This document shows positions 1 through 12,849 of a stretch of 64,000 nucleotides of DNA, piece after piece; within the stretch, counting starts at the first letter, position 1, and each line of letters starts with the position of its first letter. The position numbers and the translations under genes were made by a program. This DNA comes from Pristionchus mayeri (Eukaryota; Nematoda; Chromadorea; Rhabditida; Neodiplogasteridae): the NCBI GenBank assembly GCA_036245805.1, contig BTRK01000001.1:5642001-5706000 (forward strand), read 5' to 3'. The notes below the pieces were generated by a model. That model saw only the letters and a list, made by a program, of their open reading frames with translations, was not told the DNA's origin and searched no databases.

Positions 1-2002
1 GATTTCATATTATAGGATAGCCGAACACTTTATCCTTGAAAATCAACATATCATTAATCACACAACCTTCTTCTCTTGCCTGAATCATCCACAGATCCAA
101 TCCTCTTCAAATCGCTTCCTTTTCTGCAAAAGTGTATTGATATTTACAAGAAGATAATATTCAATTTGTTGTATTGTGTTTTAGAAATAAGAACAGTGTT
201 GACAACAGTGGAAGAAACTCGCAACTCTAGTAACATACTAACTATGAAACATCAGCCATGATGGTTAATTTTATTTTTCGAGATTTTCTTTTATTACAGA
301 GCTAAAAAAATTAACGCTAAAAAATTCCCCTCTCTGCATGAATCCTCCAATCCTCTCTAACTGGCTTCTCATTCTACTACACTATCTTCATCTTGTCAAT
401 AAGCATCTGATGACCTGCGAATTTGGTATTGTGTTTGGATAAAAGCATTAGTCGATCCATCGACGGAGGCTCGCAATTGCAGCAAAATATTGTGATACGG
501 TGCGTTTTTTCAGTCGATAGCGATATAAGATAGACACTGAGTGTAGTGAGTGTAAATAAAGCAAAATATGATTAGCGACAGGATGAAACTTGTTTGAAAT
601 TTCTCCAAAAACGATGAAGCTAAACAAAGCATTTGCCTTTATATACCCATCCTCGGAAGACGATATCTGCTTGCTTTATCCAATAACCTTTGCTGATTTG
701 CTGAACCTCAGTAACACTGAAACTCACTTCCACGCAGAACGTTTTCATCTAAACTTTTATCACATTGTTAAAAAAATTCACCATATCATACATTTGTTAA
801 CGACCAATCGTTAACTATTCAATAGAATCATCTCCGATTTTTAAACCAAAACATATATTGATTTTTATGAACAGGGGATATCCGAAAAATCAAATAACGC
901 GAATTTACTGGGAATATGTAACAACTATGAAACCGAAGTCGAGAAATTGAAATTTTAAAATTTACATTGAGCTTCTTTCAGAGCTTTCTGAAATATATGA
1001 TATATTCACATTTCAGCAACAGGATTCGCAGCTGAATTGGATGAGATGAACAGTGCTACAATTTTTATTAGACTTTTGGACAAGACAAAAACGAGACACT
1101 GTAGTTTGTTTAGCTTCATGTCCATCTGCATTCATTGCAGGGCAGATGGAGAGCACCCGGCAGAGTTCCTGCAATTCATCCTATATACAAATTAACCACA
1201 AAACGATTTCCTGCATAACAATTTCACTAGCAAGATCAGTGACACTGATCTTGCTAGTGACATTTTTATGCAGGAAATCATAAAAAATGGGATTGTTTTT
1301 AGAGAATCTTAGATGACAACAAGAGTTGATATTTTATCTTTCGATGGGTTGAAGAAAAAAATCAGACAGATCTGTCCACACTACTCTATCCTATTTTAAT
1401 AATCCTGCCGTACCGGAGTACTACTACCATGCTTGTAGTTCTGCAAATGCTGCTGTCAGAGTGCGTATTACCGTATCTGCAATTATATATACCGGAAAGT
1501 GGATTGCATCTTAAATAGCTATTAATTAAGTATGATTGATCCATCAAACAAGAGTTTTTACTATGCAGAAAGATCCGAAATACTCATTCACAACGTTCAT
1601 ACTATGTTTTTCACAGTGAAGTGAAATTAATGTTTCAACTATTCGAAATGACCTCGAAATATCAAGGAAAAGTCATTCGAAGATCCATCGCGGGTAATTA
1701 CAAAAAATATATTTAAAAAATTAAATGCTCGATCGCAATCTTACAAGCATAGACCGCGCCATTATAGACATGCAGGCTATATTACGGATGGATTGGAAAG
1801 AAGTGTTCAGTCAGTGCTCTTGACCTTAATATTGCAAAACAGTGATCAATATGCCGAAAACGACAGCCCCCGCCGTTGATGCACGCGTTTACTACTCTAT
1901 TTGACATTTTTGTTAAAGAAACATGAGCGAATACGATTGAGATTGGCCTGAAAGATCTTTCACATTCATTGAAATGTGCACCACGTTAACCTACACCATA
2001 GA
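1..2002. other. Intergenic, no gene recognised
   Basis: AT-rich DNA. Open frames here are short, lack recognisable domains and have no convincing splice-linked partners. A TTTCAG acceptor-like site occurs near 1017 but the following frame closes quickly. The one structured item is the palindrome at 1204-1279, listed separately. Confidence 0.5.
1204..1279. repeat. Near-perfect 76-bp palindrome
   Basis: Two arms of about 36 bp pair almost completely. The left arm begins GATTTCCTGCATAAC and the right arm ends in its complement; the centre is GATCAGTGACACTGATC with essentially no loop. The arms differ at a few positions in the outer third. The tiny loop argues against a Dicer-type precursor and for a short foldback or MITE relic. 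Confidence 0.75.
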
Positions 2003-2095
2003 TACAGTCACGCCGGAAAGTCATGGGATTTTTTAAAACTTTTTGGCCAGGAAATGGATCGTTCTGGTACTCAGGCATGATGTACCAAATTCATT
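2003..2095 (+). repeat. Tc1-like terminal fragment, copy 1
   Basis: Begins with GATACAGTC and shares the blocks AACTTTTTGGCC and TATGTACCAAATTC-like sequence, in the same order and spacing, with 60113-60215 inside a receptor-gene intron. The TACAGTC-type start is typical of Tc1/mariner ends. I see no opposite end nearby, so it is probably a truncated copy. Confidence 0.5.
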
Positions 2096-2399
2096 CAACA
2101 ACTCTTTTAACTCTTTCAACTCTTTCAACTCGGGAAGCAACTCTTTCTCTTTTTTCAAATTATAAGAAACAGAAGTATACACGATGTTTTATTTTAAAGT
2201 GAAATTAATTTTTTATTTTAAAGTGAAATTATTTTTTTCGATTCCGATTGTCATCAATGGCCTGTATTGTATCGGGAATTCATGTGATCCGTGAAACATC
2301 GAACCCGAGTGACTTGTTCCAGGCATTTACTTTAGCGTACCATACTTATTTCTTGATTCGCATTGGAAAAATAAATTTAATTATTTATTCTACTATTGA

Positions 2400-2600
2400 G
2401 TCTCTTGCTGCTGTGCCGATAGCGAGAGTTCAGGTTACAGTTCGCAGCACGTTCACGGCAGGTGTGAACAGGCCTTTTTCATATTATTTGCTCGCTTATC
2501 AATTTCGAATGAATCAAGTTTCACTTGAAGAGAGTTCGTGTTATAGCAATTACGGAACGCCAGACTGGCTGGTTAAGTCATTGGGGCGAATTCTCTGTAT
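2400..2600 (+). repeat. Repeat shared in inverted orientation with about 15610-15800
   Basis: The stretch containing TATTATTTGCTCGCTTATC and GAATCAAGTTTC recurs as its reverse complement at about 15640-15720, just outside the large foldback. A separate local duplication (TTATAGCAAT then CAGACTGGCTGG) recurs at about 2850-2885. It is a dispersed repeat of unknown class. Confidence 0.55.
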
Positions 2601-4999
2601 TTATTTTTATCGTGTATATTATTGACCATTTTTGAAATTTTGTACATACAATTAACGACTAGAAGATTCATAAACCATTGTGCATGGTTCGGTAAATGAA
2701 CCATTCGCAGTGACGACCACGACGATGAGATCGCCCGCGATTGCTCGTTTACTTCAATCAGTGTTTTGAATATTTTAAATCTACTGTATCTCAACGTACT
2801 GTATCTCACTGTATCTCAACGTACAATCAACTTCCTATGTAAATCAAGTAGTGTTATAGCAATCGTTAAGCACCAGACTGACTGGTATACTACTCGAGGA
2901 AAAATAATTTTGTGTGCGCTCTAAATTTATTTTCAAGTCTGGGACTGATATTTGTCCTCTATTTTTCAGATTGCGAAGTTGATGTTGCATGCATTCTAGA
3001 TAATTAAATGATTGATGGTTAGTTCAATGATTGGGTTCCCGAGCTGAAAAATCTCTTTAAAAATCATACTTCAGTCGTAATGCAATGCCGATACGGCGTC
3101 ATGCTTACAGCTATGCATAGGTGTGGATTCATCGGGTCTGGTTATGAGCAAGAATGAGGATGATATGACTGCAGATCAGAATGTGGGGAGATCAGCCCTG
3201 GTTTCCTATGAATCATGATTGTCCGTTCTCCCCAGCTTTATGTGTTTCAAAGATTCCGTAAAACATGAGACCATGATCATACAACTCTAGTATAAGAAAA
3301 CAGAAATGGGACGCGCTCCTTCGCTTACCGCTTCTCCTTTCCGTGCACATCCTGAATCCCGAACCCATGATGTGCGGCAGACTTGTTCAAAGGAGGATCA
3401 CGCGCGTCGATCCGCTCTTTCAACCACATACAATATCCGCCCGACACCCTATAGTCACAGATAAAATTATACAATATTATAATTTTCAGTCTTAAATTGT
3501 CTGTATTTATTAGGTTGTAACATAAGTTTTGTCGCATTTCGGAGGTTCACAATATTTCCATGAAGGATACTTCTCAAAGATTATCAATGCCTGACCTCCT
3601 AGTATATGTTTGGGGTGTTCATGCACATTCAAACCATAGGGTAGAGCTGAACTGCGCACGCTGGCTATGCGAAAAATATTAATATGAACTGATTTAAATT
3701 TGTTGCAGATTTTTTTAATTCGTTTGATCAGGTGCTAGTTCGCAGAGATGAATAATGAACCAAACTTCTACAGCATGGTGATATACCCCGTCAATGCTCT
3801 TTCAAAATATACGCCAGATATGGTGCTATGTTGAGCGGAATCAAAGATATACTTCACTGAGTGTAAGGTTAGCCGCTGATTCGTAGCCAACTTGACCAAC
3901 TCTTCTGAATCCAGAATTGCAACAACAGTGACTAACATAAGTGCGTTCCAATTACCACTCATGGAGGTATAATTTATCATTAAACAAGTGAGAGAAAGAA
4001 CACTCCACTTGTGGGAAATTTGAATTTTTATTAATTTAATTCACAATTTTACCAAAATATGCAAGTTTAGGTGTTTCGAATTAAAGATTGTCATTCAAAA
4101 GCTATTTATTTCCAAACTTATCCCAAGTAGATACTAGTAAGGGAAGGGTTTATGGTTAGGATGGACACAACAAATCAGATATTGAACATGTGTGCGAGGT
4201 AGGAATATGAACAAAGTGCCGATTTCAGTAGTTTAATTTACATACCATCGTTCTGAATGGAGCCACTTATCTCAACAGAACCCAATCTACCCCAAACTTT
4301 GTCTGCACACTGACCACTTTGGGTGAACTATATTCCACCACTATTTGGATCTGGATATCTATTGAGAAGAAAATTCGGCTTGCGAAAGTTTTCGCGACCG
4401 TCACCAACCATCCGCATTATACAAACTCGTCTACATTTCTAGAACGATTTTCGTTTGTCATTATCCATGAGTGGTTCAAAATTATGCACATATGTAGTAC
4501 TTTACGCAAATCACACAAAATCGGCATAATTTATCCTTTTCAAGAAGAGCTGATGCGTAAAAATGATTTGTAATCCTTATCTCAGTACAACTTTGTCTGA
4601 CTAATGTGCCTCCTCAACTGCCTTGACAGGACTGAAGTAAAGCGCGTAAGAAAGAGTACGAAGGCCCTCACTGATGATGAATAACGAAATTGAGATTAAA
4701 TTAATTCGAAGAATTTCTGAGGTTAAAATGCATAAGAGATTGGACGCGACAAAACATGTTACAACCTGATAAATTGAGAACGAAGATATCTGATAAAACC
4801 AAAAAAACAAAAAACATGTTAACGATTTATTTGAGGGAATGAGCGGAAAATGTATAGGCAAAACGTGAAGTCGATCATAAATCGTATCACCCTTTCCTCA
4901 AAAACATTGCTTGCAACTTCACTGATCGCGACACATTCAGCAATCCATGCGCGAAATCTTTATTTTGTAGAGAAAGAACAAGCCCAAACATATTAACAC
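2601..4999. other. Intergenic, no gene recognised
   Basis: No reading frame here has a recognisable domain or a consistent exon structure. A solitary mariner-type end lies at 3510. A short copy of CTGTATCTCAACGTACTGTATCTC-like repeats is near 2785-2822. Confidence 0.45.
3510..3540 (+). repeat. Solitary mariner-type terminal repeat
   Basis: A TA dinucleotide is followed by TTAGGTTGTAACATAAG and then TTTTGTCGCATTTC. The same end, with GATG instead of TAAC, occurs at 10170 in the same orientation. No matching inverted end lies close by, so this is a truncated element or a solo end. Confidence 0.6.
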
Positions 5000-6570
5000 G
5001 GGTCTCCTGTAAAAGTGTAGGAAAACTCGCAGTTTTTGCTACTAGGAAATATTTTATGCCATCGATTTTTACTAAACTTGGTTTATGGACATCATTGGAG
5101 GTTAGAAGAAGGCCTATCCACTTGGTTTGCTCAAATTTGCACATTATCGATTTTTGTGATATACCACTAGAAATTGACGTTTCTCATTCAATTTTCATCG
5201 TACAGCGAACTTTGTTTTCTCATTTTGCTCGAAATTGAGAGATCTACAACTTTCTCAGCGCGAGACAAGTGGTCTAATTACGTCTTCATAGCGAAAATTG
5301 CGAAAAACTGACTTTCGTGATAAGAATATCGATTTTCTGGTTTCGTATACCTAAAACGCAATCGTTTTTATTCTTGAAATGGAATCTCCATTTAAAATTA
5401 GGAGGAGTCTATGTTGACCATTTTTCATATTTCTGTCCCCTCACTATTGATTTACTAATGGGGATTCTCGACTTTTCCGGACTTATTTTTTTGAAAGATT
5501 TCGTGTTTTGGTCGTATTTCGGTTCAACGTGGTTCAATCGAACAGTCAAAAAACCAATCGATAGCTCTCAAAAAGTTCTACAACTTCTTCTAAGTGATTC
5601 CAAACGCTACAATTCTCCGTTTTGAAGTTATTTTAAGAAAACTGTCTTAAACAGGTAAAATTGAGATATTTCAGTAACACATATCGCATGAAATGCGTTT
5701 CCTCGCTAGTTTTGCATCTTTACAATGTTTCTGGACATTTATGATCATGTTCCAAGCTATACACGATAACATGAGGATAATACGAGGATTGAACTCTTAA
5801 TACCATATATCCATGTTGGAATAAATGAGAGGCATGAAGAAGAAACTTGAATTTGAACGACAATAACATGAAAAATGATCATAAATGTCCAGAAACATTG
5901 TAGGATGCAAAACTAGCGAGGAAACGCGTTTCATTCGATATGTGTTGCTGAAATATCTCAATTTTAACTGTTTAAGACAGTTTTCTTAAAATAACTTCAG
6001 GCGAAGAACTTTTTACGAGCTATCGATTGGTTTTTTGAGTGCTCGATTGAACCACGTTGAACCGAAATACGACCAAAACACGAAATCTTTCAAAAAATAG
6101 TCCGGAAACGTATGTAATCCCCATAGTAAATCAACAGTGAGGGGACAGAAATATGAAAAATGGTCAACATTGACTCCTCCTAATTTTGAATGGAGATTCC
6201 ATATCAAGAATAAAACCGATTGCGTTTTAGGTATACGAAGCCAGAAAATCGATATTCTCATCACAAAATTCAGTTTTTCGCAATTTTCGCTATGAAGACG
6301 TCATTAGGCCGCATGTCTATCGCTGAGAAAGTTGTAGATCTCTCGATTTCGAGCAAAATGAAAAAAAAAGTTCGCTGTGCGATGAAAATTGAATGAGGAA
6401 CGTCAATTTCTAGTGGTAGATCACAAAAATTGATAATGTGCAAATTTGAGCAAACCAAGTGGATATGCCTTCTTCTAACCTCCAATGATGTCCACAAACC
6501 AAGTTCAGTAAAAATTGATGACATAAAATATTTCTAGTGCCCAGCGTTCCTACGTTTTTACAGGAGATCC
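5000..6570. repeat. Long foldback element with arms of about 700 bp
   Basis: The segment 5000-5748 is repeated as its reverse complement at 5877-6570, separated by a unique spacer of about 128 bp. The arms match closely over their whole length, with scattered substitutions and a few indels; the left arm is slightly longer. Open frames inside are mirror images of each other, as expected of inverted arms, and carry no recognisable domain. The right arm ends 18 bp before the terminal repeats of the next transposon. It could be a foldback transposon or a non-autonomous element with very long TIRs. Confidence 0.85.
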
Positions 6571-6803
6571 GTGATATGTCGTTTAAAAAATTTCGGCTCT
6601 GTACGGATTGGGTGGACAAATGAGATTTGGGTGGACAAATGAGCGAGCTGTACGGTTTCGGTGGACAACCCGGGATTTCGGTGGACAAATGAGATTTGGG
6701 TGGACAAATGAAAGTTTGAGGCGATTCATCATGCATTCTCTCTGGAAGCATCTAGTAGTTGATTCGGACCTATCCTAAGTGTGTTTGAGCAATGTTAACA
6801 CCT

Positions 6804-8889
6804 TCAAGCAATTATCAATGATGGGAAATTGGTCGATGGGGAAATTGTTGTAGTTGTGGTGGTCGATGGGGGAAGGGTCGTATTCGTGGTAGTCGATGGG
6901 GGAAGGGTCGTAGTCGTGGTAGTCGATGGGGGAAGGGTTGTAGTCGTGGTGGTCGATGGGGGACGGGTCGTAGTCGTGGTAGTCGATGGGGGAAGGGTCG
7001 TAGTCGTGGTAGTCGATGGAGGAAGGGTCGTCGATACAGCTGTGGGAACGTCTTCTCCGATAGATTCCCTTCGAATTGAACCACGATTTGATGAACCAAT
7101 CGTAGCAATTTCACGTATTATGTCACCAGCTTGGAGCAATATGTTGTCAAGCACAGGCTGGAGGACATGCTCTGCTATGTCCGTGCCTTCCTGCTCTTCA
7201 TCCCGAACATCATGGTTTTGTGAACCCCCAAGATCTTCGAAATGGGGAGCTTCAGCTGGTGCCTCTTCTTCAGGCTCAGCATCGAGGGGATCCACATCTT
7301 GATCGTCTGGAACGACGGCGGAGTCGGCAGCACTGTCAGGGGTTGGGGCTACTGGGGCTACTGCGGGAACGGGAGTGGTTAAGTGAGCGACTGGGACAAC
7401 TGCGGGAAGGGGATTAGTGTCATCGTCGTCACCAACCTCCTCGATGCGATACAAATTGGCCTCGTTGAGAAGATGGTTCAGAAGTTTCTTCCTATCGAAT
7501 AGACGTCGCCATAAGTAATTGTGCAAGTAACCCTCGAGATTGTGCGCCGGGAAACCATACATCCCCTTGAGATCCCTTTTCAACGCTCCCCAGGTAGCCT
7601 CTATGCTTTGGGTGTGCACCACGGGGTCATCTGGGTCGACGAAATGTAGTTTATGATTAACCCTGTTGTGAGCGTTGCCAGTGAGCTTCTTGATACCGCC
7701 ATGGGCTGGCCAACCATCAGAGACTACTCTCGTTCCTGCAATTAGTACATCAGCAACAAACATGTGTGTCTATGCTAACCCGGTTCCACGTATTTCTTGA
7801 GAATGTTTATGAGAGTGTCAGCTGTCCTGTCCTTCACGCGGAACATGGCCACCTTAAGCGAATTAACATTCAATATAAAATGGATTATATATTTAAAAAT
7901 CGCAAAAAACCGACTTTATTGCTAGCTCTTTCCGTGAAACCAAACACCCAAACCTCTGTTATACTTAGCCTGGAATTGGTAGAGTTGAATAATTCTTTAA
8001 ATTTGAATATTAATGCATTAATTTGCAAACCTTGAAAAGGAGAGTCTCGTCAATTTCGACCACCTTCCCTTAATACAATGATCGTTATTCCTTGTAATTT
8101 ATTGAAAAAAACGACCTTTTCCGCCAAACTTGATATTTTTCTCCTCATCAACCTCGCGTCGCCAGAATTGAACAGTCATGTCCCTTAAAATAATTCCCAT
8201 ATTCCATTTTTCATGGAAACATACCTGAAGAAACTGTAGTAGATGTACACAGTTTCCTTGTCTAGGCCGAATTTTGAAGCAGTATCTCTCACGACGGGCT
8301 CTTCCTGTTCTTTGTTCTCTTCCCTTATTTATATCTACTATTTATTTTTTGGGCAACCTCTATCTCCTCCGCCCAGAATATATCGTTGTTGCAGTCTGCA
8401 GAGAGAAGAGAGAGATTCCTATCCTCTGGCGCGAACCGGTAGGCAGGCGCCTGTACCTGTAATTATTCGTGAATACAATATCAGCACGATGTAAACAAGA
8501 AATATGTAACACAAAAAGTTGAAAAAAAAGTTGGGCACCTCTCGACCGCAACAGCGGCACGGCCCCCAGACTATCTCCGAGGCACGAATATTCCTTGTGA
8601 CGCACAGTCGCTGTAGTACCTACAGCGACTATGACATGGCAAAAGATGAAGCACTACAGGATACCTGTCCGTCGCATATGAAAATCAAGTTTTGGTCCCG
8701 GAGGATTCTTTCGATTTCGGCGGGGAATACTGATGGCTGGAAGGATCCGGTGGCGCCCAAGTACTCGGACAGCTTCATTTTGAAGGAAGGACGAGTGCAC
8801 AAATGAGAATGGGAAGAACTGCCCTTGGGTTCGAGGACCGAGTGCTCTGAAGAAGGCGGGGCATGCACTTTCTCCACTCCCCTTCTCAT
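6804..8889 (-). pseudogene. Multi-exon Merlin/ISXO2-like transposase, frameshifted
   Basis: The product would be a DDE transposase of the IS1595/ISXO2 (Merlin) fold that cuts and pastes its own element. The last exon, 7735 to 6804, encodes VVSDGW, then VNHKLHFVDPDDP, then HTQSIEATWGALK, and ends in a proline/threonine repeat tail. Spliced upstream pieces continue the fold: 7852-7780 (VAMFRVKDRTADTL), about 7975-7910 (WVFGFTERASNK), about 8072-8042 (VVEIDETLLFK), about 8185-8105 (RDMTVQFWRREV) and about 8300-8240 (VVRDTASKFGLDKETV). An N-terminal piece probably lies at 8889-8630. The three acidic catalytic positions (EIDET, SDGW, QSIE) are all present. Between KYNRG and WVFG, near 7960, the frame does not continue and residues seem to be missing, so the copy is probably dead. 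Exon ends upstream of 7780 are approximate. Confidence 0.7.
6829..7040. repeat. 30-bp minisatellite encoding the transposase tail
   Basis: About seven copies of a 30-bp unit (GTCGATGGGGGAAGGGTCGT plus GTCGTGGTA-like sequence) lie in tandem. On the minus strand the unit encodes ten residues of the form PPSTTTTTTL, repeated at the C-terminus of the transposase. The plus strand is also open through it as a valine/glycine repeat, which is a shadow. Confidence 0.85.
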
Positions 8890-9127
8890 TTATCTGTTTT
8901 CATCGTTTGTGAAGATGGTAATGTTGCTTGAGAACACATATGATACCTCCTTATCAACTATTAGATGCTTCCAGATATATTACTTCATTTGTCCACCCAA
9001 ATCTCATTTGTCCACCCAAATCTCATTTGTCCACTCAAATCCCGGGTTGTCCACCGAAACCGTACAGCTCGCTCATTTGTCCACCCAAATCTCATTTGTC
9101 CTCCCAATCCGTACAGAGCCAAAATTT

Positions 9128-12100
9128 CATTTATATTCCTTCGTGCATCCTACGCTAACGTATGTACGAAAGGCTGTGGTTGACTTTCAGCTGACTGCCG
9201 AGCGCCAGAAATTATGTGCCAAGTTTAATTAGATACAATAATATTCTCCAAAATAGCGCTTGTTGCAAAATTTAGACAACACGATGTTGCGTCGTGTTAA
9301 TGGTATCGGAATACTTTGAGACTGCAGGAGCTTCGTGTGAGTATAGGGCTACAGTCGAGTATCGTTGAATGTGCGTCCCGCCGAGGACGGTGTGAGTGCA
9401 AGCCGAGTACTGTGAATTTATTTTGATTTTATTGTGTTATTTTGATTTTATCTTGGAAATGCACAAATGATCAATGTTTTGCAAAATTTCTAGATTACAT
9501 CGCATGGCTGAAACATGAATCTGGTCTGTGAGAGTATGATGACATGTTCGAAACTTTCAGCATTGTAATTAAGCGTGCCGTGCGAGGTTTCTTGGTCGTT
9601 CATTATTGTTGCTTAACTAAGTTTTTTAGTAGCCTTGCAGTCCGATTGAGACTGACGAAAACAACGATTCAGCGCGATTGGTTGTTAATGCAGCGCCTGT
9701 GGGTTTATGAAGACGTGAATGACGCTGTTTTTGCGACAATGCATTAATTTGTGACATAATATTGGTGAATGGATCATTCTTTCGTGGCATCCCGACAATA
9801 CATGGCATCGGTGAAACATTAATTGGACAACTTTCTTAAAATTGAGTTTGATTTTAAATGAGCCCTAGTATTATAGTTTAGATACAATGGCGCTCAAAAG
9901 TTTAGCAACACATTTCAAATGGTCATATCTTCCTATAAAATTGGGGTAGGGACTCTTTTGAGCGTTCGATGGGTACGCCGTACGTGGAGTTTTTCTTCCA
10001 AAAGTCAATCATTTTGTTATGTTATTTGTCAAGTGGTAAAGATACGATACTACTGATGTTCCTGAAATTCCTCGGAGTATGAAATGTCGATGAAGCTAAA
10101 ATGAATCATGAGTGTCACTGAGAAAATTTAGATTCATATCTCTAATCTTATTTGCACTTTGTTAATATATTAGGTTGATGCATAAGTTTTGTCGCATTTC
10201 CGGCATATAATTTGATCTACCATAAAATCCTTCCAACAAATGATATCGGCCTATCCTTATAAACTTAAATGTGGGTGAGATAGCACAGTGATAACATATG
10301 TTTGGATCGCCTCTTGCTCTCCTCTTGCACAGGAAAATTATTTTTGATGAAATTGAAAAATGTCAAAAAAATTTCAAAAAAGTTCAATCATCTCGTTTTT
10401 TGCAACTGGAAGTGTACATCAGTTTTGATGGAGTTATGGAGGAGTAGGTGGAGAGAAGTTGCAGACACATTCTCATGAATCTTGAAAATATCGGATAGTT
10501 GCTAGGAAGATTTAAGGCGGTGTAAAAAAACAAACACAATTTATTGACGTTCTTCTTGCAGTCGATGCACCACTCTTTCACCGTTAACCACTCACCACAC
10601 TGCTGAAGCTGTAACGGCACGCACAGAAGGACGAATTGACATAGCGTACAAGGAACGATAGTGGTTTCGATGTTAGTACAATATGTGTATTTGAGAATTA
10701 GTGAGAAATCTAAGAAAAATTTACAGTAAAAATTATCAAGATAGATTGAGGTTTCACAAGTGGTATATGTGCAATGGGCGAATGTAAAATAGCCAACCGA
10801 GCACTTCATCTACGGCTAACAAAACTTTATTTCGCATAACTCATATGTCATCTAATTGTTAGTTGCCTTACAACGTTAGTAACGAATAGAACAAGTTGAG
10901 TTCATTTCTGCTTCACTCTCGGTGTATGCAATTAGAAGTTCACTATCCGGCGCTCTCTGAAGATAAATACCCATTGCAGACCAGCAGAACATCAAAACAA
11001 TTGGTTCATTCGAATCTTCCGATGTAATGGGATAAAGTTCCGAAAAGAATGAACTAGTGTAGCAGTGAGAGAGCAATTACCATTTTTCAATGCAGAAATC
11101 ATGTCAATGTTTTGTCGATCGTAAATCACGATATTTCGGATTTAATGCTATAAACATTAAATCGACGATCATTGACTTTGCGTGTCAGTATCCAATCATA
11201 ATCAGAGCATAATCAACATGCCATTAATCTTCAGAACAAATTCCGTCTTAAACCAATTTTCTTCTGATTACTTATTTCCTCGTGCAGCCCCAAATCAAAC
11301 GAATCCTCCTCGACGCAGGCAAATAATCAGAAGGGAAGAAAACGAAGAATGTTATGAAATTGCTCGTACGATTGTAAATTAATAGTATAATTTCCCCCTC
11401 AATGAGTCTACAACATTGACAACTCACGCACTGGTCTGCGTATGATCTGACGATGAAACTCAAAGGCAATGTAACGTAGAAGATATAGAGAACCCTCGGA
11501 TGCCGCGAAGGCCGTGTCAGGTGTCAGTTTACAATTGTATTATGTGTATGCAATGCATTTTTATGTTATCTGACGATTTAGTGCCGCATCGGCTTTGTGC
11601 GCCACGTACCTAACCATGCACACGAAATCGTTAGGACAACATGAGAGCTTGCAAAGTGGAGTGAATCATTCACGAGTTCAAATAAGCACCAGGAAGGGAC
11701 AAGGAAGGATACTGATTTCAGTTTTATAACTTTTGAATTTTAACTTGAATTTTAACAGGCACTCGTATGCTCCATTCTTGGAATATCATCACGAAAAGCG
11801 TTTCAAATTGATAAGGAAGGAGGCCGGAGTAGACTAACAAAAAAATGTTTCAGAATACGAAGCGGGTGAATCAACTTGGACGGAGTCGATGATAATCCGT
11901 CAGAAATTGAGAATATGAAGTAGTTGGTGAAATACTATCTCCACTGCGTGGCTTTTCGTTCGGATGCGTGTAATGCATGAGAAGAAGTGAAGTACATTTG
12001 AGTGGAATAGACAATATTGGAGGTATCAAGGAGGACGATACTGTATTGGAAAATTATTTTTTTGTCTTACTCAACGAGGGATAATTGGACGCAGCTCGAC

Positions 12101-12587
12101 TCATATAGAACGGATGCATTGTGAGATCACCGGGTGACTTAGCTCCAATAGAGATTACTGAAAAGGATCGACGAAGAGTGAGACAGAGCGAGATCGTATA
12201 CGTCCCTTGCAGGTCAGAATGCTATTTACAATGTGTGATAAGAGAGAATCGATTTCTGTGGAATTAACACACCTTGTAGCAAGAACGGAGAGAAACGCTA
12301 TATTGGTTGGTGATGTAAATTTCGAAAATTAATAAAAAAATTGAATGGGAAGTAAATCAAGTAGGAGTAATGCTTCAGCTGTCTCACAAATGTAGTTGAA
12401 TAAACGAAACCGACAATGATTGATTGCAAAGGGCCAGAAAAAAAACAAATACTCTAATTTTTACTCACGTGCTTTAGTCAGTGCTCAATCACGCTTAATT
12501 TTTTTAAAAATTGTCTGTTGTACTTTTTGTGAGTGGTGAAATTAAAGGCGACGCGCGTGCAATCGGCTAATGGTAATGATATTAAAG
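9128..12587. other. Intergenic, no gene recognised
   Basis: No open frame here carries a domain I recognise. Two Tc1-like starts are visible near 9235 (GATACAATAATATTC) and 9889 (ATACAATGGCGCTCAAAAG), and a mariner-type end lies at 10170. The open frame at 11182-11382 has a basic stretch (PPRRRQIIRREENEE) but no splice partner I could find. Confidence 0.45.
10170..10200 (+). repeat. Solitary mariner-type terminal repeat, copy 2
   Basis: TA followed by TTAGGTTGATGCATAAG and TTTTGTCGCATTTC. It shares the last 20 bp with the end at 3510 and is in the same orientation. No opposite end was found nearby. Confidence 0.6.
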
Positions 12588-12849
12588 ATCCCCTGAACAG
12601 AAATTTTTTCCGAATTCGCTCCATTTGCATGAACCGCAATTTCTAGCGCGCTATTTTAAAAATTTTACAGTATCATACATTATATCGATTAGCAGGGGGT
12701 GCTCCACAAGGTATGCATTTTCGGTCATGGTCGATAATTATGTCATGGTAGGTCAAGACTAAGTACCGTACCAAATCGATAGTGAAGTACCCCCAGCTAC
12801 CGTATACCACTACCGTAACCCCGATTATCGATAACTAACTTTATTTTCA

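Larger units (their letters stand above)
6588..9127. mobile_element. Merlin/ISXO2-type DNA transposon with sub-repeated termini
   Basis: Inverted terminal regions at 6588-6770 and 8935-9127 are reverse complements and flank a transposase gene. Each terminus has tandem sub-repeats of about 20 bp built on TTTGTCCACCCAAATCTCA, plus a variant carrying CCGTACAGAGCC. Related termini without a gene occur at 37340-37460. I could not identify a clear target-site duplication. The DDE transposase with SDGW and HTQSIE motifs places the element in the IS1595/ISXO2-Merlin group, but terminal sub-repeats of this style are not a feature I associate with Merlin. Confidence 0.7.

Noticed and set aside
1204..1279. 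Palindrome as a microRNA precursor
   Set aside because: It has almost no loop and near-perfect pairing, which is more like a foldback relic.
5056..6751. Paired open frames on both strands in the 5.0-6.6 kb foldback
   Set aside because: They are copies of the same sequence in inverted arms, with no domain, no splice sites and frames broken by indels.
6829..7302. Plus-strand frame rich in VVVVDGGR repeats
   Set aside because: It is the mirror of the 30-bp minisatellite within the minus-strand transposase, which carries the recognisable domain.
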